Source: Gigaspora margarita
Lineage: Eukaryota; Glomeromycota; Glomeromycetes; Diversisporales; Gigasporaceae
NCBI GenBank assembly: GCA_009809945.1
Contig: WTPW01002701.1
Location: 1-64,000, forward strand
Length of the DNA stretch: 64,000 nucleotides
Direction: 5' to 3'
The position numbers and the translations under genes were made by a program. The notes under the pieces are model-generated. The model did no database searches, had not been told where the DNA came from, and saw only the letters and a list, made by a program, of their open reading frames with translations. This document shows, one piece after another, positions 22,113 to 34,669 of this stretch (the stretch's first letter is position 1; every line of letters starts with the position of its first letter).

Positions 22113-22740
22113 AATATTTCAAATTCAGAAAAAAAAGATATCTAACGAGTAGTTTATTCAATATGCGTCAGTACACAATGTACACAATCTAATTATAACT
22201 TACCTTATTGAAATCTAAGTAATTAATATCTATATAAAATCTCTTTATAATAAATTGCAATATTTTAAACAATACTCACAGTTATAGGACATAATGCAAC
22301 TGTTTGTAAATATAAGTATTTTTCTTGTCAGTTGGTTTAAAGTATAATAGGAAGAAAACCAAAAGTATATTTTATGTTTAAAGCTGTCTGTTATTTAATA
22401 ACATTAGTATATGACCAGTGCTTCCGGTATGAAAGAATGTAAAATTATAATTTATGCGCAATTTCAGTAAGTTAGGTTTATGTAATTTAGAATTTTGCGC
22501 ACATGTAGTTTTTGAGATCAAAACTTTTGGTAATTAAATGTTACAGAGCGGGTGTTGTCACTCAGAAACTCGGAAATTTGACACCGAATAGCGCAAAATT
22601 TTATTATAATGACCTACTTCAATTTAATAATTAAACTTACGCAGAAATAACTTTTTTTGTATATAATAGATTTATAATTGAGGTGAGTGTCGGAAAGTCT
22701 TGTGAATAGTCTAAAAAGACTCGGGCATCGAAAATTCTGT
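22113..22740. other. Spacer between A copy 1 and B copy 1
   Basis: No gene is seen. This is the conserved A 3' flank present in every unit (CAATATGCGTCAGTACACAA, then AATAAATTGCAATATTTTAAA, then CAGTGCTTCCGG). AATAAA near 22,250 is a candidate polyadenylation signal of A copy 1. Confidence 0.6.
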
Positions 22741-22749
22741 ATGTACAGC

Positions 22750-24345
22750 ATTGGGTGTTGAATGAAGTTTATTCTTGATGAATCAGTAAAGCACCTTGAA
22801 ACACAATTAGTTAAAGAAAATTCAAATTGGCATCGGTTAAATTTTACGCGCAGTTATCATAAAAGTTTCTGAAATGAAACTTCAAGAATTGCAGAAATGG
22901 AGCAATAATATTATTGCAAAGTAATAAGTCCTTTGGAACAGAAGACTTTACTTCTCTTTCAGAAAAATGAACTAATCTTCTCATTAAGCGAGATGAGTTA
23001 TAGATGGATGAAGGAAAATTTTGAATCCATGTTGTCAGATGGGGAATTGCTCAAAGCAGACTTACAGTCCGATCTTAAAGATTTGTCTCAAGACAGTTTC
23101 TTCACCTTAAAGATTACTTTACAGAATTTTTTTTTTACCTTTTATCTGTTATTTTCAAATATCAAATGATGATATTTTTGACTAAGTGAAGCCATATAAA
23201 AATATTCTTGAAGAAAATCTTGGGGCTGATATACTCAAAAAATTTATTACTCCAAATAGACAAATATTATCAACAATTCTTGCGCTGAAAACATTTTAAC
23301 ACAAACATTCACATCTAGAGAAATCGAACCATTACTTTCAGAAGTTATCAATGAAGATCATGCAGCAAAAATTTCGTCATGGATTAATAATAGTAGTACT
23401 GAAAAATTAATTGCACTAAATTATATTATACATAAACAATTACTAATTATGATAAAAAAATGATCAATAAAAAAAATTGAATTCAATTAATAATTGCAAT
23501 TAATTATAACTTTACTTTTATGGACTTTGTTAAGATATAATTTTAGACAAGTCATTGAAAGTAATCGGCACTTTATGATAAGGCTCACCCAGTTAAAAAT
23601 ATTAACTACACTTGCTCTATTAGCTTTGTAGGACTTGTAATTTACGTTTATTGGTTGGCACAATTTGCAAATTTCAAGTTAAAATAAAATATAAAAAAAG
23701 AAATCAGTTTATTTTCTGATTTCTTTGTGTAGTTACACATATTAAAATTTTTGTTTAATTACAATTTCTGACGTTAATATCATATACCTATGTTACTTTT
23801 ATCACATTTGCAAATCGCAGTAAAAATTGAAATTAATTGACTAATTGCGACGTCACCAATTAATTGAGTTCAAGAAATTGCAATTAATCGCCCTTACAAT
23901 CAATTATTCAGTAGGCCTGATTGATAAGAAAATTGAAATGTATTCTTTAACGAATAATCAATCCAAATAAGTTTAAACCGCTACTTCGTGGAACAAGAAA
24001 TGGTTTTACTAAAGAATTAGTTTGAGATTTATGAGCAAGCAAGTAACCCAATCCAATTGGACAAATCAGCTGGTGATTGCAATGATAGTTTTATTTTTTT
24101 CATTATTAAAAAATGACACTATTCAATCCTCTATTCTAAGTCGCGTAAAAACTTCACAATATTCAATTCTTTGTAATTTTTGGTGGTGGTAATGATCTTC
24201 ATACGGTATGGGAGGTAATTTCAATCAAAATAATAATTGTTATTGTAATCATGATTCATATGAAAAAGCAATTAGAAACCAAGATGACTCATTTTGTGTA
24301 AAAGAATATGAAGTATTTCAAATTCGAGAAAGTAAATATCCAATA
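22750..24345 (+). pseudogene. B copy 1: degenerate BACK-TLDc copy
   Basis: Homology to exon 2 of the A genes begins within the end of the BTB part (TTTATTCTTGATGAATCAGT) and continues through BACK and TLDc. No BTB exon or GT-AG intron is seen upstream. The B hallmark is TAATAA in frame at 22,922-22,927 directly after IIAK, with about five bases missing downstream. Further frameshifts and a stop in the BACK part are visible. The TLDc half is split by an insertion at 23,391-23,918 and resumes at 23,928. It cannot encode a protein. Confidence 0.8.
23391..23918. mobile_element. 528-bp TIR insertion in B copy 1 (9-bp TSD)
   Basis: It is flanked by GATTAATAA (23,382-23,390) and GATTGATAA (23,919-23,927); the uninterrupted paralogs read GATTGATAAGAAAA. 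The termini are weakly inverted (GTACTGAAAAATTAATTG against CAATCAATTATTCAGTAGGC). The interior contains AATCGGCACTTTATGATAAG, and its right part is rich in AATTGCAATTAATTG-like sequence. A longer relative sits at exactly the same site in B copy 6 (57,350-58,441). Confidence 0.75.
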
Positions 24346-25120
24346 AATAGTTTGTTCAATATATACATTGCATAATGTATTAAATTATTGCATAAGTATC
24401 TTTTCTGTGCAATATTGAAAGATTAAACGTAATTTTAATACAGGCAATCAAAAAAAGGGGGTTTAATGTGTATTGCTATGTCAATAAGCACTATGTAATG
24501 ATATAAATTATCTGATCTATAATATCTAATTATGAACCTTTTCGTTATAGCTTATATGACTTTCTAAAAAAAAAAAAAAGAGGGGTCTATTATTGTACTA
24601 ATTCAGTTTTATTTATTAAAATTTTTTATCTAGTTAAAAACATAGCTTATAAATTTTAATTAATTCAATATATAATTATGCAAACATTTATTGTCACTCA
24701 TCTGTAAATAGTCTCTTTTTATGTAACACTTATGGGTATTACTCTTTCTATTATCGATCAAATCTCCAATATTTATGAGCATTTTTTATATTAGATTTTA
24801 AGCTCTTACCAAATATCAGGTTAGATTCAAACCATTCAATTACACAATCTATTTATAATTGTTGTTAGCTGTTAAATAATACCATACGCACTAATTTAAG
24901 TAGACGAAATCTATGTGTATTATAGATATTTGCCTGGTTTTCCTAATTTACGTTAATAATTTTGCATTCAAATAATCAAATTAGAGTCTAATACATTTAC
25001 ATTTTGTTATTGCATATATTTTCACCGTGAAATCTATTATACTTTCACAATATTTTAATTTCATTTTATGCCTAATAATTCAAATTCACCTATACAGTAT
25101 TTACATCCAAAATATGTATA
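24346..25120. other. Spacer after B copy 1
   Basis: No gene is seen. This block is conserved after B copies in the array, including AATTAATTCAATATATAATT and ATGCAAACATTTATT, then TTTTGTTATTGCATATATTT near its end. It is AT-rich and non-coding. Confidence 0.6.
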
Positions 25121-25844
25121 TTGTGTTTAATTTAATTTTAGTCCAATAATGAAAAGTAGAAATATGTATTGATATGGCGTAGCATAGTGTTCGCGAGATA
25201 GAAAAACGTTATCAGTATTAATGTTTGATAATCGATCAATATTCTTTTGAACGTCCCAGATTTCTGAGTTGTTTATTAAATTATCAAATGTTTAATGTAC
25301 ATAATCTAAAAAAAATGAAAGAATCATAAATAATGTTTGTTTTGTCTTTATTATTCTATATAATTTTAATTAGATGCACGAAATATACAGATTCTGAACA
25401 AGAAACACATTGATAAATTAATACACATTTATTAATCTTATTATTATATTCTTTATTAAATGTAAGAATCTAGTTTTTATAGAGCAGAATGAATCAATTA
25501 TGAGAATAACGAAAATCCATTTTTTAAAATCTAATTATATTTTTTAAACTCAGGGTATGTCCCAAATAAGACGAGTCTAGTATCACTGACTGTTCGCTGC
25601 AAAATTAAAAAACTTTATTATTAGATTAAGGATACGTTTTCGTTACTAAATTGTGATATGTAATAAAGACAATTAATACGAGATTTTTTCGTTACACAAG
25701 ATTCTTAATTTTAATTGATTGGCTATCGAAATTTTTAGTCAGCTCACAGGGAACGCCAAACTTGATATAAATACGTACACAATGAAATGCAATAGCTGAT
25801 AGTGTAACATATACGTACGTACGTAGTAGACTAAACAATTTCAA
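25121..25844 (+). promoter_or_regulatory. Conserved upstream region of A copy 2, TATA box at 25,766-25,773
   Basis: The block starts with TTTAATTTAATTTTAGTCCA and runs to the start codon. TATAAATA at 25,766-25,773 is retained 72 bp before the ATG. The extra distance relative to copy 1 comes from small insertions (ATACGTACGTACGTAG) between the TATA box and the ATG. Confidence 0.55.
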
Positions 25845-27256
25845 ATGAGAAAGTTTTCGAAAAGCTTTCAAATGATTGTCTTGATGATAAAAAAGATTTC
25901 AATGTAATCATTAATGTTGGAAACTCAACAAATACTAAGATATTCCAAGCGTATTCTAATATTTTAAGATATAGATCTTTGTATTTCCGTAATGAATTAG
26001 CAAATGTTAGAAAAGATAAAATTAATGTTAAAACGATTAATTTAAAGCATGTTTTCCATTCAACAATTTGAAGTAATTATTAAATATAGGGATTTAAATA
26101 AAGGGGTAATCTTACGAATCATTAAGATGATGATTATTTAATTTATATATTATGTATAGTATTTGCTAAAACAATTTTGAAATTACTAAAATTACAAACA
26201 TAATTAAGGTATATTTATGGAGGAGTGGTGTTATTAGAGAGATCAAGGTGCATCATTCATTTTTGAACTCATCCTTGTTACTTCCGAGTTTCTTCTCGAT
26301 GAATTAGTAAACCACCTTGAAGCACAATTAATTAATGAAAATGCACACTGGCTCCGTTTAAATTTTGCTAACATTTATTATAAAATTTTCCAAAATGAAA
26401 ATTTTCGAGAATTGCAAAAATGGAGCAATGATATTTGGCAAAGTATTCGGACAAAATTTTTGAATCAGAAGATTTCGCCGCTCTCCGGAAAATTCATTAA
26501 TTTCACTCATTAAGCGGGATGATTTACAAATGGATGAAGGAAAATTTTGGGAACATGTTATCAGATGGGGAATTGCTCAAAATAATATTTATTGTCCTAT
26601 CCTAAAGACTGGTCTCATGGGAATTTTCTAGCATTAAAGACAACTTTATAGAATTGTTTACCTTTCATCCGCTATTTTCAAATGTCAAATGATGATATTA
26701 TTGAAAAAATGAAACCATATAAATGTATTCTTGAAGAAAGACTTTGGGATGATATACTTATAAATCTATTACTTCAAATAAAATCGCTTCATGGATTTAT
26801 GAGAAATCTGAAATGTATTCTGATCGAATAATCCATATAAGTTTAAAATGCTTCTTCGTGGAACAAGAGATGGTTTTACTGTACAATCATTTTGTGACAA
26901 GCAAGCAAAGACTGTTTTGGTAATGAAGGTTAACGGCACTGATGAAATTCTTGGTGGATATAATCCAATCAATGATTGCTTTATTGTTTCATTGAAAAAT
27001 GGTACAGTTCAATCCTCTATTTTAAGTCGTGTAAAATATTCACAATGTGCAATTTATTGTAGACCTAATTATGGATTAAGTTTTGGAAATGGACATGATG
27101 TTCATATGGGAAATAATTCTAATCAAAATAATAATTGTTATTATCTTCATAGTTCATATGAAAAAAGCGATTAGAAATCAAAGTGGTCAATCTTTTTTTA
27201 GTGTAAAAGAATATTAAATATTTCAAATTCAGACAAAAAAAGACATCTACGATTAG
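25845..27256 (+). pseudogene. A copy 2: BTB-BACK-TLDc pseudogene
   Basis: The ATG at 25,845 is followed by a one-base deletion within the first few codons and an early stop. The intron donor is lost: after ATTATTAA the sequence jumps to the second half of the intron (26,084), so GTAAGT is gone. Exon 2 would start at 26,209 but has a two-base deletion within 25 bases (TTATTAGAGAGATC), further frameshifts, and a deletion near 26,775 removing the linker. The TLDc part (26,848-27,174) stays open and is still recognisable (MLLRGTRDGFTVQSF). It is clearly dead. Confidence 0.85.
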
Positions 27257-27860
27257 TTTATTCAATATGCGTCAGTACACAATGTACACCTAATTATTGC
27301 ATTCCTTATTGGAATCTAAGTAGTTAATATCTATATAAATTTTTTTATAATAAATTGCAATATTTTAAACAGTAACCACAGTTGTAGGACATAATGCAAC
27401 CGTTTGAAAATATTAATATTTTCTTGCAAGTTGGTTTAGAATAAAAGAGAAAACAAACCAAAAGAAAATATTATATTTAAAACTGTCTATTATTTAATAG
27501 CGTATAACCAGTGCTTCCGGCACGAAAGAATGCAAAATTAGCATAGTTTTGTATAATTTATGATTAAGCTCAGTAAGTTAGGTTTCATGTAATTTATAAT
27601 TTTGCACATATGTAATTTTTGAGGTCAAAACTTTTGATAATTGAAAAGTTGCAGAGTGGTGTTTTCACTAAGAAGACTCAAAATTTGACACCAAATAACG
27701 CAAAATTTTATTATCATGACCTTCTTCAATATGTTAATTTAACTTGCTCAGAAATAACCTTTTATAGAATAGATTTATAATTGAGGTGAGAGTCAGACAG
27801 TCTTGCGAACAGTTTAAAAGGACTCAGACATCCAAAATGTACTGTATGTACAACATTGGG
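27257..27860. other. Spacer between A copy 2 and B copy 2
   Basis: No gene is seen. This is the conserved A 3' flank (TCAGTACACAATGTACAC, CAGTGCTTCCGGCACGAAAG) as in other units. Confidence 0.6.
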
Positions 27861-27867
27861 TGTTGCA

Positions 27868-28256
27868 TGCAAGTCTAGATCATTTACTTTTGGAATCATC
27901 CTTGTTGCTTCCAAGTTTATTCTTGATGAATCAGTAAAGCACATGGAAACATAATTAATTCCAATTGACATCGGTTAAATTTTACGCGCAATTATCGTAA
28001 AAATTTCCAAAATGAAAATTTCAAGAATTGCAGAAATAGAGCAATAATATTATTGCAAAGTAATAAGTTTATTGGAAAAGAAGGCATTACTTCTCTTTCG
28101 GAAAATGTACTAAGCTTACTCATTAAAGTATATGATTTGCAGATGGATGAAGGAAAATTTTGAGCTATGTGTCAGATGGAGAATTGCTCAAAGTGCAGAT
28201 TTACAGTTCGATCTTAAAGATTGGTCTCATGAGAATTTCGTCGCCTTAAAGACTAC
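27868..28256 (+). pseudogene. B copy 2: truncated BACK fragment
   Basis: Homologous to the start of the other B copies (CTTGATGAATCAGTAAAGCA). It carries the shared TAATAA at 28,061-28,066. The copy stops in the BACK part at TTAAAGACTAC, where it joins a second copy of the A 3' flank. No TLDc part remains. Confidence 0.8.
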
Positions 28257-28422
28257 AGTTATAGGACATAATGTAACTGTTTGACAATTTAAATATTTCT
28301 TGTAAGTTGAAAAGAGAAAAGCGAACCAAAAGTATATATGATGTTTAAAGGTGTCGATTATTTAAGAACGTATAACCAGTTCTTCCAGTACGAAAGAATA
28401 TAAAATTACCAAAATTTTGTAT
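28257..28422. repeat. Second copy of the A 3' flank joined to truncated B
   Basis: AGTTATAGGACATAATG at 28,257 and the following about 165 bp (CTGTTTG, AGCGAACCAAAAGTATAT, AACCAGTTCTTCCAG) repeat the flank at about 27,378-27,560. It lies directly after truncated B copy 2, an expected footprint of unequal recombination or deletion between units. It ends at the MITE at 28,423. Confidence 0.7.
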
Positions 28423-28705
28423 AAGGCCACGCAAAGTTAATTTTTCGTTTTGCATAACATGGTATTCCAAAATTCCAGTCGGCGGGTCGGATTTTTTTTT
28501 TTAATCTACTATAAATCAATAAGCTCATGATTTTTTTTCGGATCTATCGGGTAATTCCGGAAAACTAAGGTCATCATCGGATGCCACCGGAGAAAAAAAT
28601 TAAATGCTAAAATGGAATAGGTACAATAGGAATTTTAAAAAAAAATCTTTTGGAAAAATTAGGTCGGCGGGTTATGAAAATGAAAAATTAACTTTGCGTG
28701 GCCTT
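28423..28705. mobile_element. MITE with GGCCACGCAAAG termini, copy 1
   Basis: The inverted termini AAGGCCACGCAAAGTTAATT and AATTAACTTTGCGTGGCCTT are perfect over more than 20 bp. The interior holds GGTCGGCGGGT-like and TCGGG strings. A related copy lies at 42,773-43,077. It is non-coding. Confidence 0.8.
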
Positions 28706-28830
28706 ATCGTTTTAATACATCTTTCTTTCTAAGGTATCTTAAGAAATTCAACAAAAATATATTCTAATAAGTCAGTCAGAATTGACTAAAACTGAAGTTC
28801 TTATAACAATAAATTTTGTCTTGGAGGTTA

Positions 28831-29240
28831 TTTGCTTCAAAAATTTCTGCATCACGTAACGATAAAGTTTTTAAAAAATCGACTAATGAATTGAAATTTT
28901 ACTTGAATAATTTACTTCAGAAAGGTGATCACAGTTTTTATTTTATTGGTACTATCTAACAATGAAATATTTGCAGAACTCACTTATTGTCAATTTTTGT
29001 AAAGCTGTTCGCATATTGAGAATTTTTTAAGAAAAGAGAATATGCTTCTCAATAAAATCAATCGGTTAAATCAAAATTGTGTATATTTGAGAGCAAAATT
29101 AGAAAAGGAGAAAAGGTAAAAATATTATTTTGTTAGCTATCATTCATATTTACGTAATTTATTTGTTTACTTTATTTTAATTCCTAATAGGATGAGTGCA
29201 TTGTGCAGTTGGAACATGAACACTTTACAGAATTAACATC
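28831..29240 (+). pseudogene. Possible remnant of an unrecognised coiled-coil gene
   Basis: Open pieces in more than one frame, rich in Lys, Leu and Asn, run from about 28,846. They include LKFYLNNLLQKGDHSFYFIG and, from about 29,003 to 29,114, ENMLLNKINRLNQ followed by LRAKLEKEKR. The latter ends at a possible GT donor (29,115) with a candidate AG acceptor at 29,189-29,190. At least one stop or frameshift separates the pieces. I do not recognise the family; it may also be chance. Confidence 0.3.
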
Positions 29241-30453
29241 ACATTCTTTGTTGTTTTCGTGAACTTAGTTCATTCCTACAACTATTATTTTTATCGAAAA
29301 CTCTTTACAAAAATACTAACTGACTTCTCTTGATTTTAATGAAGTTATTTTAATTTATTATTCAATATTAATTGACTTAATAATTAAAATTTAAATGCTG
29401 TACAGTTCAACAGTCCACTCCTGCTATAGTCACTGAGTCTGGCAGAAAATCAAAGTGACTATAGTGAGAGAAACATAGTAATAGTTTATTGTATGATTAT
29501 AACAAAAGTTAATTATAATAGTATCAAGAACTGTTCTATTTCGGGTGTAACTATTGCAGAAGTGACAGTATGACGATAATTAACAATTGAATAATTTCAA
29601 ATTATTTATGTGGCAATCAAATTAAAGTTGATATATATTAGAGGGTATGATCACATAATTTAACTAGAAGCTATAATTATAGATGATATTTTTATCATAA
29701 ATAAAAAAATTTTTATACTTTAGAAAAATATATAACAAAAAAGCAGTGTTAAGATTGTTTTAAAGCCAATAATACATGGGTTCGTGAGATCATATGATAC
29801 ATTAATGAAATACTAAATCAAATTTGAATTTGCGATTTTTAATGTGAAACAAAACACTGAATCTGCTAATATTTTTATATCTTTATAACTATAATTTCTT
29901 TACTACGTTATTATAACTATCTTAGTTTTCTTATAAACTTCATCTCTAATAAAACTTTTGAATATTGGGATTATTTTAATATAAGATGTGGCAGGCAAAA
30001 TTCTTTCACTATCTTTTTTTTTTTGGAATGAACTTAATTGGTAAGTTTCAAAAAATCACGAAATACGAAGTACTTTAAACTGTACAAAAAATCAATAAAA
30101 TTTTTTTATTAATTGGCAACAATATTGATCATCCAAATTCGGGTTTGTCCACCATGCTTATATAGCATAGCAGGCTTTCATTATGATTGGTCAATTTTTG
30201 TAGATCATCTCATGAAATTGTAAAAATTTTATTGGTTAATCAAAAATTTAAACTTTAAAATCATCATAACTAAATTCAATACTTTACTGTCTTTACCATA
30301 AAATCTGATAACTTAAAACCTAAAACTATACATATTATGAATCAAAAAAAAAATAAAATAAAATAAAAATTACAAAAAAATAAATATTTAAATTATTCTT
30401 AACTGTTAATACTAATAAAAAATAATCAACTCATTTTTAGTACTGTTGCTCTA
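29241..30453. other. AT-rich intergenic sequence
   Basis: No gene or strong repeat is seen. Around 29,430-29,480, two stretches (CTATAGTCACTGAGTCTG and AAAGTGACTATAGTGAGAG) can pair as a short hairpin. Confidence 0.5.
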
Positions 30454-30623
30454 ACTTCAAACTGATCTTTAATTTTATTTAACAATCATTTATTATACAG
30501 TTATATAGTTACAATAATATCATTTTGAACCTTCTCACACTTCAAACTGATCTTTAATTTTATTTAACAATCATTTATTATACAGTTATATAGTTACAAT
30601 AATATCATTTTGAACCTTCTCAC
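30454..30623. repeat. 85-bp perfect tandem duplication
   Basis: Two copies of an 85-bp unit starting ACTTCAAACTGATCTTT (30,454 and 30,539) appear identical. Perfect identity indicates a very recent duplication or an assembly duplication. Confidence 0.85.
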
Positions 30624-31804
30624 AAAATTTATAAGCCTTATAACTCAACTTCATGTTATTAGCCTATATAATAGATTTTTTATTAGTGAAGATTATAAAG
30701 AAAAAGATTTTACAAGTAAAAGACAGCCTAAATTGCTGAGTTTAATTAATTTATTATAATTATAAGCTGAACTTAAACATTTAAACATACCTCTTATTAA
30801 CTTCTGAATTACTTTTTGGGATTACTAAATTAAATTTTAGGTTAGGTTAGTTAGGGTTCTATAATGATTAGTGATGACCTCAGTTGTAAATATCTTGTTA
30901 TTAAAAATAAAAATTTTTATAATTTAAAGGTTTTAGATGAAATAATTCTATTTTTTTTATATTGATAAACTTTTTTATCAAAACTGGGATAAAAACATAT
31001 TCTTTTAATTAGGTGATTGAGATATTATCAGGAAAATCCCAATTTTTGGCAGTAGTGAGAAAATCACATTTTCTATTTCAAAAGATATCCATTTGTACTT
31101 GCAATAAAATAAAGATAAACCTCTTAACCTATAGGTAAGCTAGCTTTTTTCATAGTATAAATTAAAGAATGCTAGAAAATTACTTTATAAAAAACATAAT
31201 AAACCAGAAAGTACATTATTTTTTAAAAATTGGTATCCAAATATCTGTTTGCTGCATATTAGGGCCATGTTATTAATCACCTGATTATTTTTTATTAGAG
31301 TCCTACCCCTTTCCCCTCTCTTAAATATAGGTTTGATCAGGCTGCTATATATAATTTCAATATTTTTTACCCTTTTCCTTCTAAAAAAATCAACTGATTT
31401 TTGTTACTTCCTTTAAAGTACTAGAAAATATTAATATGAAAATTGCTGAGAAGCAGTATCATTAAGAAATTCAAAATGCTATAAACAATTTGTAATAGCA
31501 ATTTTAAAAGCACATGAAAACTAGAGTCAATTTTGTCACACTTTAACAACACACCAAAGGTATTCATTTTAATGATTTTTTTATTTCATTTGAAAATGAT
31601 GACTTTTGCAAAAAAGGATAGTATATATAACAATATAGGTCTATATTGTTATTTGTGTCCAGATGTGCACAATATATTTAGCATATATTTTAGCTTTTAG
31701 AATGTTAGTACTATAAGCATCAAAGGGTATAGTGCAGGAGATTTATTATTCTTATTTATATAGTGTGCCCAGGCTAGGTTCATTTGGTGTGAATATAAAT
31801 CTTG
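30624..31804. other. AT-rich intergenic sequence
   Basis: I see no gene, TIR element or array here on either strand. Short ORFs are at the level expected by chance for this composition. Confidence 0.5.
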
Positions 31805-32455
31805 TTTATGAAATGAATAATTTTAAAAATATCTAATTTTTTTTTTTTATTTGTCACTTTTAATAGACATTTTGATTTTTCTATAAATTGAGCAAAGATA
31901 TCTTGACAACCACCTGATCAAATTCGATGAAAATTTTTTTTATTTGAATTCTATAAATCTATAGATTTCAAATGAAAAAATTTCATCAAATTTGGTCAGG
32001 TGGTTTTCAAGATATCTTTGCCCAAAGTTTTAGAAAAAATCAAAACATCTATCAAAATAGAAGCTGCGCCAAATTTTTTTCTAAAAGTTTGGGCACAAAT
32101 ATCTTGACAACCACCTGCTCAAATTTGATGAAACTTTTTATTTGAATTTTATAGTTTCATAAAATTCAAATATAAAATATTCATCAAATTTGATCAGGTG
32201 CTTGTCAAGATATCTTTGCTCAAATTTTTAGAAAAAGATTTGGCGCAGCTTCTATTTTGATAGATGTTTTGATTTTTTTCTATAACTTTGAGCGAAGATA
32301 TCGATAATCACCTGACCAAATTTGATGAATTTTTTTTTCTTTTGAAATCTATGGGTTTATAGAATTCAAATAAAAAATTTTCATCAAATTTGATCAGGTG
32401 GCTGTCAAGATATCTTCGCTCAAAGTTTTAGAACAGTTTTTGTTTAATAGCAGAT
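31805..32455. repeat. Three large inverted repeats in tandem
   Basis: Three palindromes of about 150-200 bp each pair CAACCACCTGATCAAATT-like left arms with AATTTGATCAGGTG right arms around a centre near TTTGAATTCTATA. The outer arms include CAAAGATATCTTGACAAC and the ATCAAAACATCTATCAAAAT piece. It is the same family as 17,880-19,480. Transcribed, the block would form long hairpins. Confidence 0.75.
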
Positions 32456-32469
32456 TTCACCCTATATAT

Positions 32470-32580
32470 ATAAACTCAGATTTTACTAATAAACTCAGGT
32501 TTTACTAATAAACTCAGATTTTACTTATTTTTCAAAAAACTCAGATTTTACTAATAAACTTAGGTTTTACTAGCTGGTGG
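32470..32580. repeat. Short tandem repeat TAATAAACTCAGATTTTAC
   Basis: Five units of about 19-24 bp with core AAACTCAGATTTTACTAAT repeat with small changes between 32,470 and 32,580. Confidence 0.75.
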
Positions 32581-33964
32581 CTCAGGTTTCACCTTGTCAT
32601 CTTATATTTACTTTCTTTTGTATATCAAACTATGCTGAAAATTTGATATTATCCACAGGCACAGTATTTGGTGTTGTAAACTATTGTTAATGGAAAATGA
32701 ATATAGTAAAAATGATTATATTATCTATGTGATATCTAAGATTTTAGACCCAAACTTTACTTATTCTAAATGGACTCTTAAGCATATATAGCAATTGAAT
32801 TTTTTTATTATTTTTATATTTAGGCTCATTAATATTAAACTAATTTTTTTGTTTGACTACAATTGATATCAGAAATCATGTGACCAGAAAATTGATTCTA
32901 TGCTCTGTCAATTTCATATAATTTAATATAATAAAACTTAATTTATTTTATTTATTTATTTATACGTTGATAAGTATATATTGTTATACATTATTATTAT
33001 TATTAAGCATTTGGGAAGTACTAATCAGTTTTTATTTTGATCTATAATTATGCAAAAGATGTATATGCACTAATCTAATTTATTAATATAAAAGAAAAAT
33101 TGCTGTTTTTCTTATATTTATTATGCCAAAATGCTTTGTATGTATATTATATGTGTGTGTTTAAAGAAAACCTATCATCAGGTTATTAATTATATTTTGC
33201 ATCAGATGCAATTCCTAACAAATTAAGCTGATTTTTTCCAGTACAAAATATATTTGAAAGCATCTAATGACAGGTCTTCTCTTAAATACATATATCAAAT
33301 TTATTATTTAGTTATAAGTTGTATTATTTATCATGAGTTGTATTATACATCATGATATGTGTCAATTTGAAGTTGCCTGATGAAATATTTTTTGTCATAA
33401 TCACTAATTCAAGTTGTGTCATGCATCATCCATCATTATTTTATATATTATCCATCTATACAATTTGTACAATTAAAATGTATTATTCAGGCCAAATTAA
33501 TATCTTTCAATAAAATTATTACTCAACAAGTGCAAAATAATGTAACTTTTTGGCAATTATTATAATTATATTGATAAAAATAAGGATTTTGAAGATAATA
33601 CTATAGTATTGTGTTTTATTTTCTTTAAGATCCTATAACAATACTAGTTTAATATAAATTGTAAATGCAGCCTAATTGCAAAATTTATATTTTTTTTGGA
33701 TTATTTTATCATACTAATTTGTTACAATTATACACATGCTATTGCAAAAGGCTTTTTTCATAAATAAGCTTGTTCAAATAAACTTTTGCGCTTATTCATT
33801 AACTTTATTTACAAAGCTTCAAAATGAAACTCCTAGTAATGATATATATTTTTATGATATAGTGCTGATATATTATGTAATTATATGTGAAGAAAGATTG
33901 TTTACTATTTCAAAAGGCTTTGTTTAATTAATTTTATTAAATTTAAATAAGGAGATAAGGAGAT
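32581..33964. other. AT-rich intergenic sequence with one dispersed repeat
   Basis: 33,168-33,280 matches 12,470-12,580 (AACCTATCATCAGGTT, ATATTTTGCATCAGATGCAA, CCAGTACAAAATATA). An open frame of 63 codons at 33,736-33,927 has no recognised motif and is probably chance. Nothing else is seen. Confidence 0.55.
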
Positions 33965-34669
33965 ACTGTATATTCCCAACAATAAGTTACTCTGAAAATA
34001 AGCTACCCCTTGGTTTTGACCAAAAATCCTAAAAACTTGTTTCATCCAAAAATAAGCTACCTTGCTTTTTCAAACCAAAGTTATATTAAAATGTTTTGTT
34101 CTAAAAATAAGCTATCCTCTTAATGCTATTGCTACTTTTAATTAGTGAATAAACAAATTTCTAGCAATATTTATATTTATTGAAAAACAACAAGCAGAAC
34201 CCCAGACATCTCTCATATAGATCATAAATAGATTTTGGCCAATTTTGGCCCAATTTGCTAAAAATAACAAAATACATTTTTTAAATAACTTTTGATCTAG
34301 TAATTAAAATTGAATAAACTTTTTTTGTTAGATGCCTCACTGAGGACTTTATTTTTAAAAAGGTTTATTCAAATTGGACCACTAGATGCCAAGATAATTG
34401 GCAAAAACTATTTTTTTGCTTCTCAAATTTTTTCAGGGTTTTTTCTGAAAAAATTAAGTATAAACTCTGTACTAGATGTCCAGGGTCCTCAACAAGCATT
34501 ACTGAAAACTTGTTTATTTCACTAATTATAGTAATGGCATCAAGCACAGCAGTTCTTATTTCCTACTAGAGAATAACTAGAATTATTCCTATATTGCATA
34601 TATACATATTGCAAAAATAGTTAATATGCATATACTTAATAGTTTTTAAAGACAGCCATAAATTGATTA

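Noticed and set aside
22933..23169. 78-codon frame in B copy 1 as a separate small gene
   Set aside because: It is an out-of-frame reading of the degenerate BACK segment.
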